Part shown: positions 33,811 to 42,832 of the stretch, one piece after another
Layout of the letters: each line of letters begins with the position of its first letter
Position numbering within the stretch: position 1 is the stretch's first letter
Origin: Scatosoma sp045542595
GTDB taxonomy: Bacteria; Bacillota; Clostridia; Christensenellales; Borkfalkiaceae
Assembly: GCA_045542595.1 (NCBI GenBank)
Contig: JAZQLI010000002.1
Coordinates: 62,001 to 126,000 of the forward strand
Direction of reading: 5' to 3'
Length of the DNA: 64,000 nucleotides
The notes under the pieces: generated by a model
Told to the model about the DNA's origin: nothing
The model's input: the letters and a program-made list of their open reading frames with translations, nothing else
The model's database searches: none
Translations under genes and position numbers: made by a program

Positions 33811-35202
33811 ATGCCTACCAAACCCAAAGCCCCTATAAGTCAATTCGTTTGCAATCAATGCGGCTACACCGCGCCGAAATGGCTTGGCAAATGCCCCGAT
33901 TGCGGCAATTTTAACACTATGCAGGAAGAACTTGTTCGCCCCGTTGAATCCACCGCCGCGCGCGTGGGCGTATCGGTAATGAAAACGCGCGCACTGCCGT
34001 TATCGCAAATCGGCAGTGAAAAGTTCGAACGGGTAAAAAGCGGCATTTCCGAATTTGACACAGTGCTTGGCGGCGGCATTGTAAAGGGTTCGCTTGTCCT
34101 TCTCGGCGGCGACCCCGGTATCGGCAAATCTACTCTGCTTACGCAGGTTTCGGCGCACCTTGCCAAAACGCACCGCGTATTGTACGTTTCCGCCGAAGAA
34201 AGCTGTTCGCAAGTAAAAATGCGCTGCGATAGATTAGGCTTAAATTCTGACAATTTGTTTTTACTCAATGAAACGTGCTTGGAAGATATTGAAAGCGCAG
34301 TGGAAAATCACGAATTTGTGATTATCGACTCGGTACAAGCCATTTACACACAAACGTTATCCTCGGCAGCAGGCAGCGTAGCGCAGGTACGCGAATGCGC
34401 TTCGTCGTTGATGCGTATTGCAAAATCGCGCAATATCACCTTTTTCATTATCGGACACGTTACCAAAGAAGGCGCGCTGGCAGGTCCGAAAGTGTTGGAG
34501 CACATTATGGATACCGTACTCTATTTCGAAGGTCAGCCCGAAGACAATTTTAAATTACTCCGCGCCGTCAAAAACCGTTTCGGCTCGGCTCAAGAAGTGG
34601 GCGTGTTCGAAATGACGGATATGGGCGTGAAAAGCGTAGGCGATTATTCCGCACTCTTTTTATCGGAATCGCGTGGGCTCGCCGCAGGCTCTGCCGTAAC
34701 TCCGTCCGAAAGCGGAAACCGTTGTATGAACGTGGAAATTCAAACACTCATTTCCAAAACGGCGTACGGTATGCCGCGCCGAATGAGCCTTGGCGTCGAT
34801 TACAACAAGCTGGTGGTTTTAATTGCGGTATTAGAAAAGCGTTGCGGTATTCCCTTTTTCAACGCCGACGTGTATATCAATGCTATGGGCGGCATTAAGC
34901 TTGGCGAACCGTCGGTAGACCTTGCCATTTGCGCGGCGCTTGCCAGCGCGGCAACCGACGTGCCTATTGACAAATATACCGCGCTGTTCGGCGAAGTGGG
35001 TTTGACGGGCGAAATCCGTCCCGTTACCTATGCCGAAAAACGGGTAAACGAGTGTATAAAAACGGGTTTTAAACGCGTACTACTGCCCACGAAAAATATG
35101 AAAGCCTGTCAAAAATACGCCGATAAAATAGAGCTTGTACCCGTGCAATACGTGGGACAAATGATAAAGGCTTTAAACTTAAAAAATACGCCGCAAGCAT
35201 AG
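33811..35202 (+). CDS. radA: DNA repair protein RadA
   Basis: 463 aa. Zinc finger Cys14, Cys17, Cys28, Cys31 (CNQCGYTAPKWLGKCPDCG), RecA-like core with Walker A GGDPGIGKST, the RadA-specific KNRFGS motif, and a C-terminal Lon-protease-like domain (INAMGGIKLGEPSVDLAI) without the catalytic pair. RadA is a DnaB-like branch-migration helicase in recombination. Starts 9 nt after ispDF with AAGGAG. Ends at a strong terminator shared with ddh. Confidence 0.96.
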   Translation: MPTKPKAPISQFVCNQCGYTAPKWLGKCPDCGNFNTMQEELVRPVESTAARVGVSVMKTRALPLSQIGSEKFERVKSGISEFDTVLGGGIVKGSLVLLGGDPGIGKSTLLTQVSAHLAKTHRVLYVSAEESCSQVKMRCDRLGLNSDNLFLLNETCLEDIESAVENHEFVIIDSVQAIYTQTLSSAAGSVAQVRECASSLMRIAKSRNITFFIIGHVTKEGALAGPKVLEHIMDTVLYFEGQPEDNFKLLRAVKNRFGSAQEVGVFEMTDMGVKSVGDYSALFLSESRGLAAGSAVTPSESGNRCMNVEIQTLISKTAYGMPRRMSLGVDYNKLVVLIAVLEKRCGIPFFNADVYINAMGGIKLGEPSVDLAICAALASAATDVPIDKYTALFGEVGLTGEIRPVTYAEKRVNECIKTGFKRVLLPTKNMKACQKYADKIELVPVQYVGQMIKALNLKNTPQA

Positions 35203-35236
35203 CGGCATATACCTACTTGTATCCTTATAAACAAAT

Positions 35237-35266
35237 ACCTGCCCCGTCCGTTTGGACGGGGCAGGT
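35237..35266. terminator. Strong hairpin terminator between radA and ddh
   Basis: 13-bp perfect stem ACCTGCCCCGTCC / GGACGGGGCAGGT with a 4-nt loop, between convergent genes. The T-run is weak on both strands, better on the minus strand (ATTTGTTT). Confidence 0.75.
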
Positions 35267-35272
35267 CGTTAG

Positions 35273-36256
35273 TTAAAGGAATTCTTCCAACTGTCTTTCT
35301 CTTGTTTTTGGCAGTAAATACACGGGCGGTACGTCGATTACCGTTTTACAACCGTATATCTTTTTACCGTGCATTCTATATGCCGCTCTTGCATACGCCA
35401 CGAGCACGGAAGCGGTGAACTCCGCGTTCGAATCCAACTTCAAACTATATTCGATAACGTGCTTATGTTCGCCACATTTCCCCGTTTCGCCGTTGCGAAC
35501 GACAAAACCGCCGTGCGGCAATCCGCTATGCTTTTCTTGCATTTCTTCTTTGGAAATAAAATGTACTATCGTATCGTAATCGGCAAAATAGTTAGGCATT
35601 TCCTTTATCGTTTTTTCTATTTTCGCCTTATCCGCGCCGTCTTTCGCTACTACGAAACATTCTCTTAAATGCTTTTCACGAACGGTTAAATGGGGCGTTC
35701 CCCCTTTTCGTACCGCGTCCAAAGCTTCCGTTTTAGGAATGGTATATTGCTTGGCATCCGCAACCCCGTCAATACGGCGTATCGCGTCGGAATGCCCTTG
35801 GCTTACTCCCTTACCCCAAAACGTGTAATCTTGACCGTAAGGCAACACGGCATTTGCGTATACTCTTGCCAAAGAAAACATTCCAGGGTCCCAACCCACG
35901 GATACGATAGCCGTCTTTTTGGCTTTTCTTGCCGTTTCGTGTACTCTTTTTACGTGCTCGGGAATGTTTGCGTGCGTATCGAAGCTGTCCACCACGTTTA
36001 CAAACTGCGCCAAATACGGCGTTTGCTCGGGTAAATCGGACGCGCTGCCGCCGCAAAGAATAAGTACGTCAATATCGTTTGCCATACGTTCCACGTCGTT
36101 TGCGGAAAACACGGGAATACCCGTTTGCGTTTGTATACTATCCACCGCGCGGCGCGTGAATACGCCCACCGCTTTCATATCGGGATTTTGCGCTATCGCA
36201 AGCTCTACGCCCCGTCCTAAATTTCCGTAACCGTAAATGCCGATACGAATACTCAT
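35273..36256 (-). CDS. ddh: meso-Diaminopimelate D-dehydrogenase
   Basis: 327 aa, typical length. N-terminal NADP-binding loop GIYGYGNLGRGVE, then VFTRR; WDPGMFSLAR, FWGKGVSQGHSDAIRRIDGV and the C-terminal ARAAYRMH are the conserved Ddh blocks. It makes meso-DAP directly from tetrahydrodipicolinate, ammonia and NADPH, a one-step shortcut to the peptidoglycan and lysine precursor. Single gene with its own consensus promoter and AAGGAG site. Confidence 0.95.
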   Translation of the reverse strand: MSIRIGIYGYGNLGRGVELAIAQNPDMKAVGVFTRRAVDSIQTQTGIPVFSANDVERMANDIDVLILCGGSASDLPEQTPYLAQFVNVVDSFDTHANIPEHVKRVHETARKAKKTAIVSVGWDPGMFSLARVYANAVLPYGQDYTFWGKGVSQGHSDAIRRIDGVADAKQYTIPKTEALDAVRKGGTPHLTVREKHLRECFVVAKDGADKAKIEKTIKEMPNYFADYDTIVHFISKEEMQEKHSGLPHGGFVVRNGETGKCGEHKHVIEYSLKLDSNAEFTASVLVAYARAAYRMHGKKIYGCKTVIDVPPVYLLPKTRERQLEEFL

Positions 36257-36285
36257 AGTTTTGTTCTCCTTGTTACTATGTTATT

Positions 36286-36314
36286 ATTATAGCACATACC
36301 TTTACGATTTTCAA
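36286..36314 (-). promoter_or_regulatory. Predicted sigma-A promoter of ddh
   Basis: TTGAAA (36309-36314), 17-nt spacer, TATAAT (36286-36291) with an extended TGC just before the -10. Confidence 0.8.
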
Positions 36315-36391
36315 GCGCTGATAAATAAAAAAATACGGGAATTTTAAAACATTTTTTTATAGAAGATATGCAAAATACGCATAGTATACAA

Positions 36392-36418
36392 AAAATCGGC
36401 TGAAACTCAGCCGATTTT
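36392..36418 (-). terminator. Intrinsic terminator downstream of purA
   Basis: 11-bp stem AAAATCGGCTG / CAGCCGATTTT, 5-nt loop, six T on the minus strand. It lies beyond the palindromic element that follows purA and before the ddh promoter. Confidence 0.75.
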
Positions 36419-36435
36419 ATTTGTTTTTAATTTCT

Positions 36436-36612
36436 CTTTTCAACGCAGTATTACAAATGATGTTCTGCCACGTTGCACACAAGCGAAGAAAAAAGTTTTA
36501 GATGCGAGCAAGACAAGGCGAAAAAGAAAACCCCGACGGTAGCGTACATAGGCGTACGTAACCAAGGGGGTTTCTTTTCAACGCAGTATTGCGAAGTATA
36601 TAAAGCTTTTTT
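36436..36612. repeat. Palindromic intergenic element, copy A, with a 17-nt direct repeat
   Basis: Non-coding. CTTTTCAACGCAGTATT occurs at 36436-36452 and again at 36574-36590. The 36490-36612 part is one large imperfect palindrome: outer arms AAAAAAGTTTTAGATGCG and its degenerate complement next to the purA stop, inner arms AAAAGAAAACCCC / GGGGTTTCTTTT, and a central CGTAC-N6-GTACG. A related copy lies at 47713-47833; the block beginning TAGATGC (36499-36519) matches 47722-47742 at 18 of 21 bases. Confidence 0.7.
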
Positions 36613-37887
36613 TTAATACATTTCAACGTAAGCGTCGCGCTCCGCACCTACGGACACATACTTAATCTTGCAGCCGCAAGCCTTTTCAAGGTACGCGATA
36701 TAATCGAGTGCTTCTTTAGGCAAGTCTTCCTTTTTACGGCACTTGGAAATGTCGCAATTCCAGCCCTTAACCGTTTCAAATACGGGCTTACAATCGTCTA
36801 ACACGTCGATAAACGGGAATTCGTGAATGATTTTACCGTCAAGTTCGTACGCTACGCAAACTTCAATTTCTTCATAATCGGACAATACGTCCATTTTGGT
36901 AAGCGCAATTTCCGTCGCGCCTTGACAACGAATTCCGTAACGGGACGCTACGATATCGAAAGGGCCTACTCTACGCGGTCTGCCCGTTGCCGCGCCGTAT
37001 TCGCCGCCCAAATCGCGCAAGCGTTTTGCCTTATCGCCGAAATATTCCGCCGTGAACGGGCCTTCCCCTACGCAGGTGGAATACGCTTTCATAATACCCA
37101 CGGAATTATCCAGCTGCAACTGCGGTACGCCTGCACCGATAGGCGCATATGCTGCAATCGTCGAAGAAGACGACGTGTAGGGGTGAATACCAAAGTCGAT
37201 ATCACGCATAGCACCGAGTTGTGCTTCAAACATAATATTTTTGCCTTGCGCGTTGGCTTCCGTCAAATACAAGCCTACGTCGCAAACGTAAGGCGCAAGC
37301 TGTTTACCGAATTCTTCAAAATACGCGATAATGTCTTCCGTTTTTACCGCTTCGGCTTTGTAGCCGCCTACCACCGTAAGGTTTTTCCATTCTACGATAT
37401 CCGCTACGCGCGCATAGAGTTTTTCCGTATTCAAAAGTTCGCCCATACGGAATGCTTTTTTATAATATTTATCCGCATAAACGGGCGCGATTCCGCGACG
37501 GGTAGAACCAAATTTTTTACCTGCCAAACGGTCTTCTTCCAAACAGTCTTGCAAAACGTTATAGGGCATTGTAATAACCGCTCTATCCGAAATTTTAAGA
37601 TTTTCGGGAGTAATTTTAATACCGCCTTCCCGAAGCTTTGCAATTTCTCCGCAAAGGTGCTTAATGTCGATTACCATACCAGGGCCCATTACGTTTACCA
37701 CTTCTTCCCGCAAAATACCCGACGGCAACAAATTGAGAATGAATTTACCGCGTTCGTTGATAACGGTATGACCGGCATTGTTACCGCCTTGGTAACGGCA
37801 AACGACGTCGAAATTTTGCGAAAGCAAATCGACCATTCTTCCCTTACCTTCATCACCCCAGTTAATACCGCAAATAGATGTCAACAT
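36613..37887 (-). CDS. purA: Adenylosuccinate synthetase
   Basis: 424 aa from the ATG at 37887 (AAAGGAG upstream); a longer frame upstream lacks family sequence. First committed step from IMP to AMP, using GTP and aspartate. P-loop-like GINWGDEGKGRMVDLL at 5-20 (Asn replaces the usual Gln before WGDEGKG), GGNNAGHT, and TGRPRRVGPFD are conserved. Single gene with a consensus promoter and a leader of about 120 nt. Its stop lies at the edge of the palindromic element. Confidence 0.96.
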   Translation of the reverse strand: MLTSICGINWGDEGKGRMVDLLSQNFDVVCRYQGGNNAGHTVINERGKFILNLLPSGILREEVVNVMGPGMVIDIKHLCGEIAKLREGGIKITPENLKISDRAVITMPYNVLQDCLEEDRLAGKKFGSTRRGIAPVYADKYYKKAFRMGELLNTEKLYARVADIVEWKNLTVVGGYKAEAVKTEDIIAYFEEFGKQLAPYVCDVGLYLTEANAQGKNIMFEAQLGAMRDIDFGIHPYTSSSSTIAAYAPIGAGVPQLQLDNSVGIMKAYSTCVGEGPFTAEYFGDKAKRLRDLGGEYGAATGRPRRVGPFDIVASRYGIRCQGATEIALTKMDVLSDYEEIEVCVAYELDGKIIHEFPFIDVLDDCKPVFETVKGWNCDISKCRKKEDLPKEALDYIAYLEKACGCKIKYVSVGAERDAYVEMY

Positions 37888-38016
37888 ATATGTATCTCCT
37901 TTTCTTTTTCTACCGCATAATAAAGCTTTCGTCTTTACACGAAAAACCGCGAAAAAAGCAAGCGTTTTCAACCTTTTTAGTCAATAACGCTACTTTTTCC
38001 GTCTTTTTGCATATAC

Positions 38017-38045
38017 ATTATAGACTATTTTTCCCTGCTTGTCAA
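38017..38045 (-). promoter_or_regulatory. Consensus sigma-A promoter of purA
   Basis: TTGACA (38040-38045), 17-nt spacer, TATAAT (38017-38022). The leader of about 120 nt shows no PurR box or purine riboswitch that I can recognise. Confidence 0.85.
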
Positions 38046-38081
38046 GTTGAAAAATACCCCTTAACCGTTTTTATAAAAATT

Positions 38082-38897
38082 TTATCGTCTATTCACTAAT
38101 TTCTTTACGATAAAACATTGCAAGCGTATCGGCAACACTCCCAGCAACGTCAAACCCAAATGCCTATGCTTACAATACACCGCTTTGGGGCGTTTTTTTA
38201 AGGCGATTCTATATACGAACTCCGCAAATTTTTCCACGGGCATAGGCTTGCCCGTAAATTGCGCCACCAAACGAGAAAAATTACGGCTTTGGTTTTTATA
38301 CAACACCGTCTCTTCGCAAAGACGCTTAGTGGATAATGCCGAGCCGTCCGAAAGTTCCGTTTTTACAGCTCCGGGACGAATGGTAATTACTTTTTGTCCT
38401 AACAAATTCAGCTCTTGACGGAGTGCTTGTGCGTAAGCGTCTACGGCGGTTTTCGCCACGCTGTATATACCGTTAAACGGTAACGGTGCAAGCGGCGCCA
38501 CTTCGCTGCTGGTAAGATAAATACGGCCCTGCTCTTTCAATAAAGGATAAAAAGTTCTATTGACGAGCACCGCGCCCAAATAATCGATTTCGTTTAAACG
38601 TTTTATCTTTTCATATTCCGTTTCAATAAACGAGCCCATCGTATGTACGCCGGCGAAGTGGAATATGGCGTCGAGTTTTACGTTTTGTTCGAATAACGAA
38701 GTGAAGAGTTTTGGCATCGTTTCTTCGTTGGTAATATCCCCTTGTAAGGGTATGCCCACCTGCGGCAAATGTAAATCCAACGCATACACGGTATGTCCGT
38801 CTTGTAAAAAACGCTTTGCTACGGCGTTACCTATCCCTGCTGCCGCGCCCGTAATGAGCACGCATAATTTCCGTTGGTCTTTGATACCATTACGCAT
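38082..38897 (-). CDS. Short-chain dehydrogenase/reductase (SDR)
   Basis: 271 aa classical SDR. Cofactor loop TGAAAGIGNAVA at about 16-27, FHFAGVHT for the adenine-ring NAG-like position, catalytic Ser and YSVAK. DLHLP after the second strand has Asp where NAD-dependent forms usually have it, suggesting NAD over NADP. The C-terminal 50 residues are basic and hydrophobic (RIALKKRPKAVYCK, LGLTLLGVLPIRLQ), as in membrane-associated lipid or sterol-like SDRs. Substrate unknown. Single gene with its own promoter. Confidence 0.85.
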   Translation of the reverse strand: MRNGIKDQRKLCVLITGAAAGIGNAVAKRFLQDGHTVYALDLHLPQVGIPLQGDITNEETMPKLFTSLFEQNVKLDAIFHFAGVHTMGSFIETEYEKIKRLNEIDYLGAVLVNRTFYPLLKEQGRIYLTSSEVAPLAPLPFNGIYSVAKTAVDAYAQALRQELNLLGQKVITIRPGAVKTELSDGSALSTKRLCEETVLYKNQSRNFSRLVAQFTGKPMPVEKFAEFVYRIALKKRPKAVYCKHRHLGLTLLGVLPIRLQCFIVKKLVNRR

Positions 38898-38923
38898 ACC
38901 GTTCTCCCCCGTTTTTTATTTGT

Positions 38924-38952
38924 ATTGTACCTAAAAGCGCGTATGCTGTCAA
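38924..38952 (-). promoter_or_regulatory. Predicted sigma-A promoter of the SDR gene
   Basis: TTGACA (38947-38952), 17-nt spacer, TACAAT (38924-38929). Confidence 0.8.
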
Positions 38953-39011
38953 GCGATTTTTTTCTTGGAATAAGAAAATGCAAAAATTTATGAAAAATTT
39001 TTATTCCACTA

Positions 39012-39040
39012 TTGACAAACGGACGAAAAAAGGGTATTAT
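39012..39040 (+). promoter_or_regulatory. Predicted sigma-A promoter of the NUDIX gene
   Basis: TTGACA (39012-39017), 17-nt spacer, TATTAT (39035-39040). It is divergent from the SDR promoter, 60 nt away. Confidence 0.75.
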
Positions 39041-39106
39041 AATAAGTAGTGAACGAAAAACGTATAAAAAAGGAAGAAAGCAAGGGCTTTCGATAAGGAG
39101 GTAAGT

Positions 39107-39601
39107 ATGTATTGTAGAGAGTGCGGTCAAAAACTCACGTTGCGTTTTTGCGAAAACGAAGGATTAATTCCCTATTGCGACAAATGCGAAGCGTATATGT
39201 TTCCACAATTTTCCGTAGCGGTATCTATGGTAGTAACCAACCGTGCACAGGATAAAATTTTGCTCGCTAAGCACGTGGAAGACGACGATTTTATTTTGTT
39301 TGCAGGGTATATTAAAAAGGGCGAAAACGCCGAAAAGACTATTCCCCGTGAAATCAAGGAAGAGTTGGGCTTGGACGTAGTAAAAGCCAAATATATGTCG
39401 TCCAGATACCACGCGCGCAAGGAAGTATTGATGCTGAACTTTATCGTCGTAGTGGAAGATAAGCCTATCCGCTTAAAAGAAGACGAAATTGCCGAAGCGC
39501 GTTGGTGCACCAGCGAAGAAGCGCTTGCTTTGATACGCAAAGGCACTACCGCAGAATTTTTCTTGAATAACGCCATACGGGAATTGAAGAAGAAAATTTA
39601 A
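39107..39601 (+). CDS. NUDIX hydrolase with N-terminal zinc ribbon (NudC-like)
   Basis: 164 aa. Cys pairs CRECG (Cys3, Cys6) and CDKC form a zinc ribbon, followed by a NUDIX domain with the complete box G-x5-E-x7-RE-x2-EE-x-GL. This arrangement resembles NADH pyrophosphatase NudC but without its N-terminal domain. It probably hydrolyses a dinucleotide such as NADH or a damaged nucleotide. Excellent AAGGAGGT site 4 nt from the ATG; strong terminator after it. Confidence 0.88.
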   Translation: MYCRECGQKLTLRFCENEGLIPYCDKCEAYMFPQFSVAVSMVVTNRAQDKILLAKHVEDDDFILFAGYIKKGENAEKTIPREIKEELGLDVVKAKYMSSRYHARKEVLMLNFIVVVEDKPIRLKEDEIAEARWCTSEEALALIRKGTTAEFFLNNAIRELKKKI

Positions 39602-39609
39602 AAAACGGA

Positions 39610-39637
39610 AAGAGACGGTTTACCGTCTCTTTTTTTT
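39610..39637 (+). terminator. Intrinsic terminator of the NUDIX gene
   Basis: 9-bp stem AAGAGACGG / CCGTCTCTT, loop TTTA, eight T. Confidence 0.85.
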
Positions 39638-39682
39638 GTAAAAATTATTTACGATTTACACGCTATTTTTACCGCCACGCAT

Positions 39683-39711
39683 TTGACATTCCCTTTCTTT
39701 TTTGGTACAAT
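39683..39711 (+). promoter_or_regulatory. Predicted sigma-A promoter of the DUF1846 gene
   Basis: TTGACA (39683-39688), 17-nt spacer, TACAAT (39706-39711). Confidence 0.8.
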
Positions 39712-39761
39712 ATTATTTGATAGTATTTACACGAAGAAAAAATCGACAAGGAGCCGAAGCT

Positions 39762-41246
39762 ATGCACAAAATAGGGTTTGACAATAAAAAATATCTCTCT
39801 ATGCAATCGGAAAAAATCGCTGAACGCGTTCACGCGTTTGGGGATAAGCTGTATCTCGAATTCGGCGGAAAACTCTTCGACGATTATCACGCTTCGCGTG
39901 TGTTGCCCGGTTTCGAGCCGGACAGTAAAATTAAGATGTTGTTAAAACTCAAAGACGAAGCGGAAATTCTCGTTGTCATCAGTGCGAACGACATCATTAA
40001 AAATAAATACAGAAACGATTTAGGAATCACTTACGACGCGGACGTATTACGCCTTATCGACGTTTTTAAGAGTAAGGGCTTATACGTAGGCAGCGTAGTA
40101 ATGACTATGTATCAACCCCAACCCAGCGTAGACGCGTTTATCAAGCGTTTGCAAAACTTGGGCGTTGCGGTATATAAGCACTACGCTATTGAAGGCTACC
40201 CTTCCGATTTAGAGAAAATAGTAAGCGGCGAAGGGTACGGAAAAAACGATTACGTGCCCACTACGCGCCGCATCGTCGTGGTTACCGCGCCAGGCCCTGG
40301 AAGCGGTAAAATGGCAACCTGCCTTTCCCAGCTGTATCACGAAAATTTACGGGGCGTAAAAGCGGGTTATGCAAAATTTGAAACGTTCCCTATATGGAAT
40401 TTACCCCTTTCTCATCCCGTCAACTTAGCGTATGAAGCCGCCACTGCCGATTTAAACGACGTGAATATGATAGACCCCTATCATTTAGACTGCTATCAAA
40501 CGCTTGCCGTCAATTACAACCGCGACGTGGAAATATTCCCCGTGGTTTCGGCAATGTTGCAACAAATTTTAGGGTATTCTCCCTATAAATCCCCTACGGA
40601 TATGGGCGTAAATATGGCAGGCTTTTGTATCGTAGACGACGAAGCGTGCTCTACCGCTTCCAAAAACGAAATTATCCGCCGCTATTACGCCGCGCTTTGC
40701 GACGCGAGAAAGGGCAGAATTTCTAAAGAAGTGGTTTCCAAAATAGAACTTTTAATGCGAAAATCGGGAGTGGACGAAACACACCGCCCCACCGTAGCCC
40801 CTGCGCTGAAAAAAGCGGAAGACACAGGCGCGCCTGCAGTAGCTATCGAGCTTGCCGACGGGCGTATCGTAACGGGTAAAACGGGAAACTTACTCGGTGC
40901 AAGTGCGGCAGCACTTTTGAACGCATTAAAGACGTTGGGGAATATAGACGACGCTATCGAACTGATTTCCCCTACCATTATCGAACCCATTCAACGTTTG
41001 AAAGTCAACCATATGGGCTCGGCGAACCCCCGTTTACACACCGACGAAATTTTAATGGCGCTTGCCATTTGCGCCGTAACCGACCCTATGGCAAAACTTG
41101 CCTTAGCGCAGCTGGACAAGCTGAAAAACGGCGAAATACACTCCACCGTTATCTTATCGCACGTTGACGAGAAAACGTTTAAAACGTTGGGTATGCACGT
41201 AACCTGCGAACCGCAACAACAAACTTCAAATTGCTATTATCATTGA
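39762..41246 (+). CDS. DUF1846 family protein
   Basis: 494 aa from the ATG at 39762 (AAGGAG upstream). Nearly the whole chain is the DUF1846 family: KIGFDNKKYLSMQSEKI at the start, VTAPGPGSGKMATCLSQLYH near the middle, resembling a nucleotide-binding loop, and LKVNHMGSANPRLHTDE near the end. Family members are soluble, common in Firmicutes and of unknown reaction; the P-loop-like stretch hints at nucleotide binding. Single gene with strong promoter and terminator. Confidence 0.9.
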   Translation: MHKIGFDNKKYLSMQSEKIAERVHAFGDKLYLEFGGKLFDDYHASRVLPGFEPDSKIKMLLKLKDEAEILVVISANDIIKNKYRNDLGITYDADVLRLIDVFKSKGLYVGSVVMTMYQPQPSVDAFIKRLQNLGVAVYKHYAIEGYPSDLEKIVSGEGYGKNDYVPTTRRIVVVTAPGPGSGKMATCLSQLYHENLRGVKAGYAKFETFPIWNLPLSHPVNLAYEAATADLNDVNMIDPYHLDCYQTLAVNYNRDVEIFPVVSAMLQQILGYSPYKSPTDMGVNMAGFCIVDDEACSTASKNEIIRRYYAALCDARKGRISKEVVSKIELLMRKSGVDETHRPTVAPALKKAEDTGAPAVAIELADGRIVTGKTGNLLGASAAALLNALKTLGNIDDAIELISPTIIEPIQRLKVNHMGSANPRLHTDEILMALAICAVTDPMAKLALAQLDKLKNGEIHSTVILSHVDEKTFKTLGMHVTCEPQQQTSNCYYH

Positions 41247-41255
41247 AAAACGCAA

Positions 41256-41287
41256 AAAAAGCTTTGGCTTGTCCGCCAAAGCTTTTT
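41256..41287. terminator. Bidirectional terminator between DUF1846 and the PTS-type IIC gene
   Basis: 13-bp stem AAAAAGCTTTGGC / GCCAAAGCTTTTT with a 6-nt loop; T-runs on both strands between convergent genes. Confidence 0.85.
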
Positions 41288-41301
41288 CTTTTTACAAACT
41301 T

Positions 41302-42426
41302 TTATAAATCTAATTTCAAATCGTTTTCTTTTATCCAACCTTTCTTTCTCATAAATTCGGATATGACGATATTTAAAACGGCAGGTAATACAAACATCAA
41401 AAGGAATATTCCTACAATCCCCCACGCGCCCGTCGTATATTTGAATAAATCGAACACGCCTACAAGTCCGCTTGTGCCCATACCGCCGCCCGACGCGCCG
41501 CACTTGAGCATAAACACGCAGGTGGAAAGCGGTCCGCAAATCGCGCTGGAAATAATCATAGGTAGCATCGTAATCGGTTTTTTCATAATGTTGGGAATTT
41601 GCAACATACTCGTTCCCAAGCCTTGCGCCACCAAACCGCCGACGCCGTTTTCTCTAAAGCTTGCTACGGCAAAACCTATCATATGACAGGCGCAACCCAC
41701 CGTTGCCGCGCCGCCTGCAAGCAACATAGCTTCATACGCCACGCCCGTACCTTGCGCCAAAACGGGACTGGACACTGCCACCCAAATAGCCGCCGACGAC
41801 GTGGGCATAGTAAGTAAAATTCCCATTACTACCGCCACGACGATACCCATAATAAAGGGTACGGCTTTCGTCGCTATCGCAATACCGTCGCCCAACCAGT
41901 TTACAAGCAGAATAAACGGATACGCCGCAAATACGCCGCCAAACGCTAATACCATAGCCCCAAGCGGTACTAAAATAATATCGAGTTTTGTCTTTCCTAC
42001 GTACAGTTCTACAATTTCCACGACGAGCATCGTAACAACGTATGCGCCGATAGGATTCCCGGGCGCGCCCAGCGCAAGCATCGTAAACGGAGCGTTGCCT
42101 ATCATCAATTTATCGGCAAACGCACCAACCATTCCGGCAACCGCCGCAGAAAAAGTAAGCAGTTTGTTTTTTCCAAGCGCGTGCGCTATCCCCACGCCGA
42201 TACCTGCACCCATTAACGATTTGGCGATATTCGCAATATATAATAGAGTGTTGCCGATATAATTATTCCCTATCCAACCGGCAATTTGCGCGAGAATCGT
42301 CCCTGCGATAAGGGTAACGAACAAACCCTGCGCCATACCCGAAAACGCGGTGATAAAATACCGTTTGGGCAACGCTTTTACGTATGCAAGAAATTTTTCT
42401 TTACAATTTTTCGTTTTTTGTTCCAT
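41302..42426 (-). CDS. PTS_EIIC_2-type membrane transporter
   Basis: 374 aa, about ten hydrophobic segments, Gly-rich throughout (GAGIGVGIAHALGK, MPTSSAAIWVAVSSP, CGPLSTCVFMLKC). This is the PTS_EIIC_2 / PfoR-like membrane family, related to sugar IIC permeases but without IIA or IIB parts nearby. Substrate unknown. Single gene; AAAGGAGTG precedes the ATG. Confidence 0.8.
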   Translation of the reverse strand: MEQKTKNCKEKFLAYVKALPKRYFITAFSGMAQGLFVTLIAGTILAQIAGWIGNNYIGNTLLYIANIAKSLMGAGIGVGIAHALGKNKLLTFSAAVAGMVGAFADKLMIGNAPFTMLALGAPGNPIGAYVVTMLVVEIVELYVGKTKLDIILVPLGAMVLAFGGVFAAYPFILLVNWLGDGIAIATKAVPFIMGIVVAVVMGILLTMPTSSAAIWVAVSSPVLAQGTGVAYEAMLLAGGAATVGCACHMIGFAVASFRENGVGGLVAQGLGTSMLQIPNIMKKPITMLPMIISSAICGPLSTCVFMLKCGASGGGMGTSGLVGVFDLFKYTTGAWGIVGIFLLMFVLPAVLNIVISEFMRKKGWIKENDLKLDL

Positions 42427-42457
42427 AAAACACTCCTTTGTAAGAAATTATATTTTT

Positions 42458-42486
42458 ATTATAACGCTCCGTTTTTAAAAAATCAA
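42458..42486 (-). promoter_or_regulatory. Predicted sigma-A promoter of the PTS-type IIC gene
   Basis: TTGATT (42481-42486), 17-nt spacer, TATAAT (42458-42463). Confidence 0.75.
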
Positions 42487-42496
42487 GAAAAAAATA

Positions 42497-42523
42497 CCCG
42501 TTCCCTAAAAAATAGGGAACGGG
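42497..42523 (-). terminator. Intrinsic terminator of the DUF1540 gene
   Basis: 10-bp stem CCCGTTCCCT / AGGGAACGGG, 7-nt loop, T-run (ATTTTTTT) on the minus strand. Confidence 0.85.
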
Positions 42524-42544
42524 GTTTTGTTGCAACAGTTTTCG

Positions 42545-42715
42545 TTATTTTCTTTCAAAACTGTCGCAGCACGTGCAGCTTTCCGCGTCGCAACTACAAG
42601 TGTTGCCTACGTGGATTTTACGGAGCGTACAATAGTCGCCTGCGCGATTATACTTACATTCCGTAACGCCGCAACCGATACTGGTATTCACTTCTTGACC
42701 GCGTTCGTTCATCAT
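42545..42715 (-). CDS. DUF1540 cysteine-rich small protein
   Basis: 56 aa from the ATG at 42715, with AAGGAGG 8 nt upstream (a second ATG follows directly). Eight cysteines; CGVTECKYNRAGDYC and the ending CDSFE define DUF1540, a family common in spore-forming clostridia. Role unknown; the Cys spacing suggests metal binding. Single gene, divergent from rplI. Confidence 0.85.
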   Translation of the reverse strand: MMNERGQEVNTSIGCGVTECKYNRAGDYCTLRKIHVGNTCSCDAESCTCCDSFERK

Positions 42716-42771
42716 AACGGTTTCCTCCTTATTTTTGATACAAAGAGTATGCGTAATTTTGCGAAAGATTA

Positions 42772-42800
42772 TTGACATTTTATAAAATTTGCGTTACAAT
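42772..42800 (+). promoter_or_regulatory. Predicted sigma-A promoter of rplI-yitT
   Basis: TTGACA (42772-42777), 17-nt spacer, TACAAT (42795-42800). Confidence 0.8.
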
Positions 42801-42832
42801 ATACGTAATAGAGCGTATAGGAGAAAGATTAT

